NCBI GenBank assembly: GCA_016935595.1
Contig: JAFGQQ010000181.1
Location: 1-7,865, forward strand
DNA length: 7,865 bases
Source of the DNA: Bacteroidales bacterium
GTDB taxonomy: Bacteria; Bacteroidota; Bacteroidia; Bacteroidales; UBA10428
Direction of reading: 5' to 3'
The translations under genes were made by a program, and so were the position numbers. This document shows positions 6,215 through 7,865 of this stretch, piece by piece (positions within the stretch are counted from its first letter, which is position 1; the number at the start of each line of letters is the position of its first letter). Under the pieces are notes generated by a model. It ran no database searches. It was given only the letters and a program-made list of their open reading frames with translations, and was not told where the DNA came from.

Positions 6215-7865
6215 TTAAAGCGAAACAGTAAAATTTATTGAAGGAATTAAAGGGAACAGAGTATATTGCATTAATTGAGTTTTTTGTTCAGTGCCTTCCG
6301 CATTAAGAAATACATCTTCAAATTGTAAAATAAACGGATTTTTACGATTATATACATTATAAACCGCCCCATTTAATTTGGCTTTAAATTTACCCAGTTC
6401 AAAATGATAATTCACTCCAATATCTAACCTATGATAATCGGCCATTCTAAATGAATTTCTATCCCCGAAATATTCGATCATATTTTCTAAATCGAGATAA
6501 TCGTTATTTCCCGGATCATTTTTAAAAGTGGCTAGGTACTTTTCCGTTGCCAAAGTAACTGCATTTCCTGTTCCATAAACCCAGGTAGCTCCAACATCCC
6601 ATTTTTCATTAAATTCATGGGTTATAACAATGCTGATATCGTGTCTTCTATCATATTTATAAGGAAATCTATTACCAAAGCTTATGTTCTCGAATTGTCT
6701 CCACGACCAGCTTAGGGTATATCCAATCCAACCTGAAGTTTTACCAAGTTTCTTTTCAAAAAATAATTCAATGCCATATGACCATCCTTTCCCAATTTCA
6801 ATTTTATCTTCCCAGTCATTATCAAACGACATAAAACTTGCGCCCTCTTTATATTCAATCAGGTTATTCATATCTTTATAAAATCCCTCAACACTAATTT
6901 CATATTTATCTTTTATAGAAAAGGCCGACCCAATTGCATATTGAGTTGATTTTTGTGGCTTAATAGAATCGGTAACCGGTAACCATAAATCAGTTGGCAT
7001 ACCAATAGTTACGTTAGATAATAAATGCAGATATTGTCTCATTTGTGAATAAGCCAGTTTAACAGACCAATTATCCATAATTAAAAACCGTCCTGAAAAT
7101 CTTGGTTGAAGTGACTGGTAATATGTATTTCTAACATGAAAACCGGAATAATGGAGTCCAATATTTGTTTTCAACCGGCTGCTAATTTCAAAATCATCTT
7201 CAATATAAATATCATTCTCATAAGCATATATATTATTATTTCCGAATGAGGTATCAAGTTTTTCAGTTTCATTTTCTGATGACATCTCAATATTAAAAAC
7301 ATTAACTCCTGGTATGAATGTGTGATAGATGAGGCTTCCTCCAAACTTGATATAATGATTTGGATTAGGAATATAATCAAAATCAATTTTACCTGTCCAA
7401 TCATATATTCCTGACTTATAATCGAAACCTATTTCACTTGTATTAATGGTATCTTTATCTAAAAAATATATTGACGTAATGAATCTATAGCGACTATAAG
7501 TTAATGTTGAGTTGCTGAACAATTTCTTATTAATCATATAATTCCACCTTAAAGCAGTTGTAATATTTCCCCAGAACAATCCAAAATCAGATTTAATCAT
7601 CATGTCATTCCTTTCATCTTCTTGTCCGAGATAGGCTTTGTCTCTACCCATATAAGTGCTTAAAAAAACCGTGCTTTTATTTGATATTTTGTAATTTACT
7701 TTACCGGTCAGGTCATAAAAATAATATCCTGCAGTAAATTTATCCAGATCATTTTGTCTGGCCTGGTATTTAATAAGGGGCCTTGCCAATATATCAATAT
7801 ATGTTCTTCTTCCTGAAACAATAAATGAAGATTTATTTTTCTTAATTGGGCCTTCTATCATCAAT
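6215..7865 (-). CDS. TonB-dependent outer-membrane receptor, C-terminal beta-barrel part (5' end outside window)
   Basis: About 549 residues are visible, and the frame remains open at the right edge. The fragment starts just before an E-G-P-I-K-K-N-K-S-S-F motif followed by I-V-S-G-R-R-T-Y, which in DUF4249-associated receptors lies at the beginning of the barrel after the plug domain. The rest is alternating aromatic and polar beta strands typical of a 22-strand barrel, including G-K-T-S-G-W-I-G-Y-T-L-S-W-S and Y-D-R-R-H-D-I motifs and an N-V-Y-N-R-K-N-P segment near the end. The missing part should hold the signal peptide, a carboxypeptidase-regulatory-like domain and the plug. The receptor imports an unidentified substrate across the outer membrane using TonB-ExbBD energy. 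It is the first visible gene of an operon with the DUF4249 lipoprotein. The TTG at 7864-7862 is an internal Leu codon and not a start. Confidence 0.93.
   Translation of the reverse strand, partial: LMIEGPIKKNKSSFIVSGRRTYIDILARPLIKYQARQNDLDKFTAGYYFYDLTGKVNYKISNKSTVFLSTYMGRDKAYLGQEDERNDMMIKSDFGLFWGNITTALRWNYMINKKLFSNSTLTYSRYRFITSIYFLDKDTINTSEIGFDYKSGIYDWTGKIDFDYIPNPNHYIKFGGSLIYHTFIPGVNVFNIEMSSENETEKLDTSFGNNNIYAYENDIYIEDDFEISSRLKTNIGLHYSGFHVRNTYYQSLQPRFSGRFLIMDNWSVKLAYSQMRQYLHLLSNVTIGMPTDLWLPVTDSIKPQKSTQYAIGSAFSIKDKYEISVEGFYKDMNNLIEYKEGASFMSFDNDWEDKIEIGKGWSYGIELFFEKKLGKTSGWIGYTLSWSWRQFENISFGNRFPYKYDRRHDISIVITHEFNEKWDVGATWVYGTGNAVTLATEKYLATFKNDPGNNDYLDLENMIEYFGDRNSFRMADYHRLDIGVNYHFELGKFKAKLNGAVYNVYNRKNPFILQFEDVFLNAEGTEQKTQLMQYTLFPLIPSINFTVSL

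Noticed and set aside
6684..6881. 65-codon plus-strand open frame
   Set aside because: It is antisense to the TonB receptor barrel; composition is that of an antisense shadow.
7171..7404. 77-codon minus-strand open frame
   Set aside because: It overlaps the receptor in another frame and lacks any supporting start signal.
1..7865. CRISPR array, tRNA/rRNA, insertion sequence or phage module
   Set aside because: No spaced repeats, cloverleaf-like segments, transposase or phage proteins, or terminal inverted repeats were seen in reading through the window.

Overview
The window looks like chromosomal DNA from an AT-rich member of the Bacteroidota, plausibly a Bacteroidales- or Marinilabiliales-like gliding or environmental lineage; genus cannot be told. 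The evidence is the gene content: a gldF-like start, a duplicated FtsX/MacB-type permease, a TonB-dependent receptor paired with a DUF4249 lipoprotein, and an OmpR-type regulator of the kind common in this phylum. Shine-Dalgarno sequences are also largely absent, start codons have A-rich leaders, and some promoters carry TAnnTTTG -7 elements.

Layout. At the left edge (1-98, minus) are the first 32 codons of a GldF-like ABC-2 permease, which runs off the window. Facing away from it is a small two-helix membrane protein of unknown function (277-768, plus). A convergent minus-strand pair follows. The upstream gene of the pair is an OmpR/PhoB-type response regulator (1792-2487) and the downstream gene, 37 bases on, is a secreted DUF6599-type protein (873-1754); the two are probably co-transcribed. 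Divergent from the regulator is an 800-residue FtsX-family permease (2763-5165, plus). Its stop lies only 11 bases from the stop of a minus-strand operon. In transcription order that operon is a TonB-dependent outer-membrane receptor (6215-7865, 5' end outside the window) and a DUF4249 lipoprotein (5177-6205), separated by 9 bases.

How the genes work together. The receptor and lipoprotein most likely form an outer-membrane uptake unit for an unidentified substrate. The FtsX permease has no ATPase beside it, and the response regulator has no histidine kinase beside it, so both must work with partners encoded elsewhere. The 275-base region between the regulator and the permease is unusually rich in short symmetric and repeated motifs, and is the most likely place for regulatory control in this window.

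I found no CRISPR array, RNA gene, insertion sequence or phage gene. Apart from the regulatory region and the uncharacterised DUF6599 and two-helix proteins, this is ordinary Bacteroidota chromosome, and I do not see convincing evidence of a new multi-gene system.
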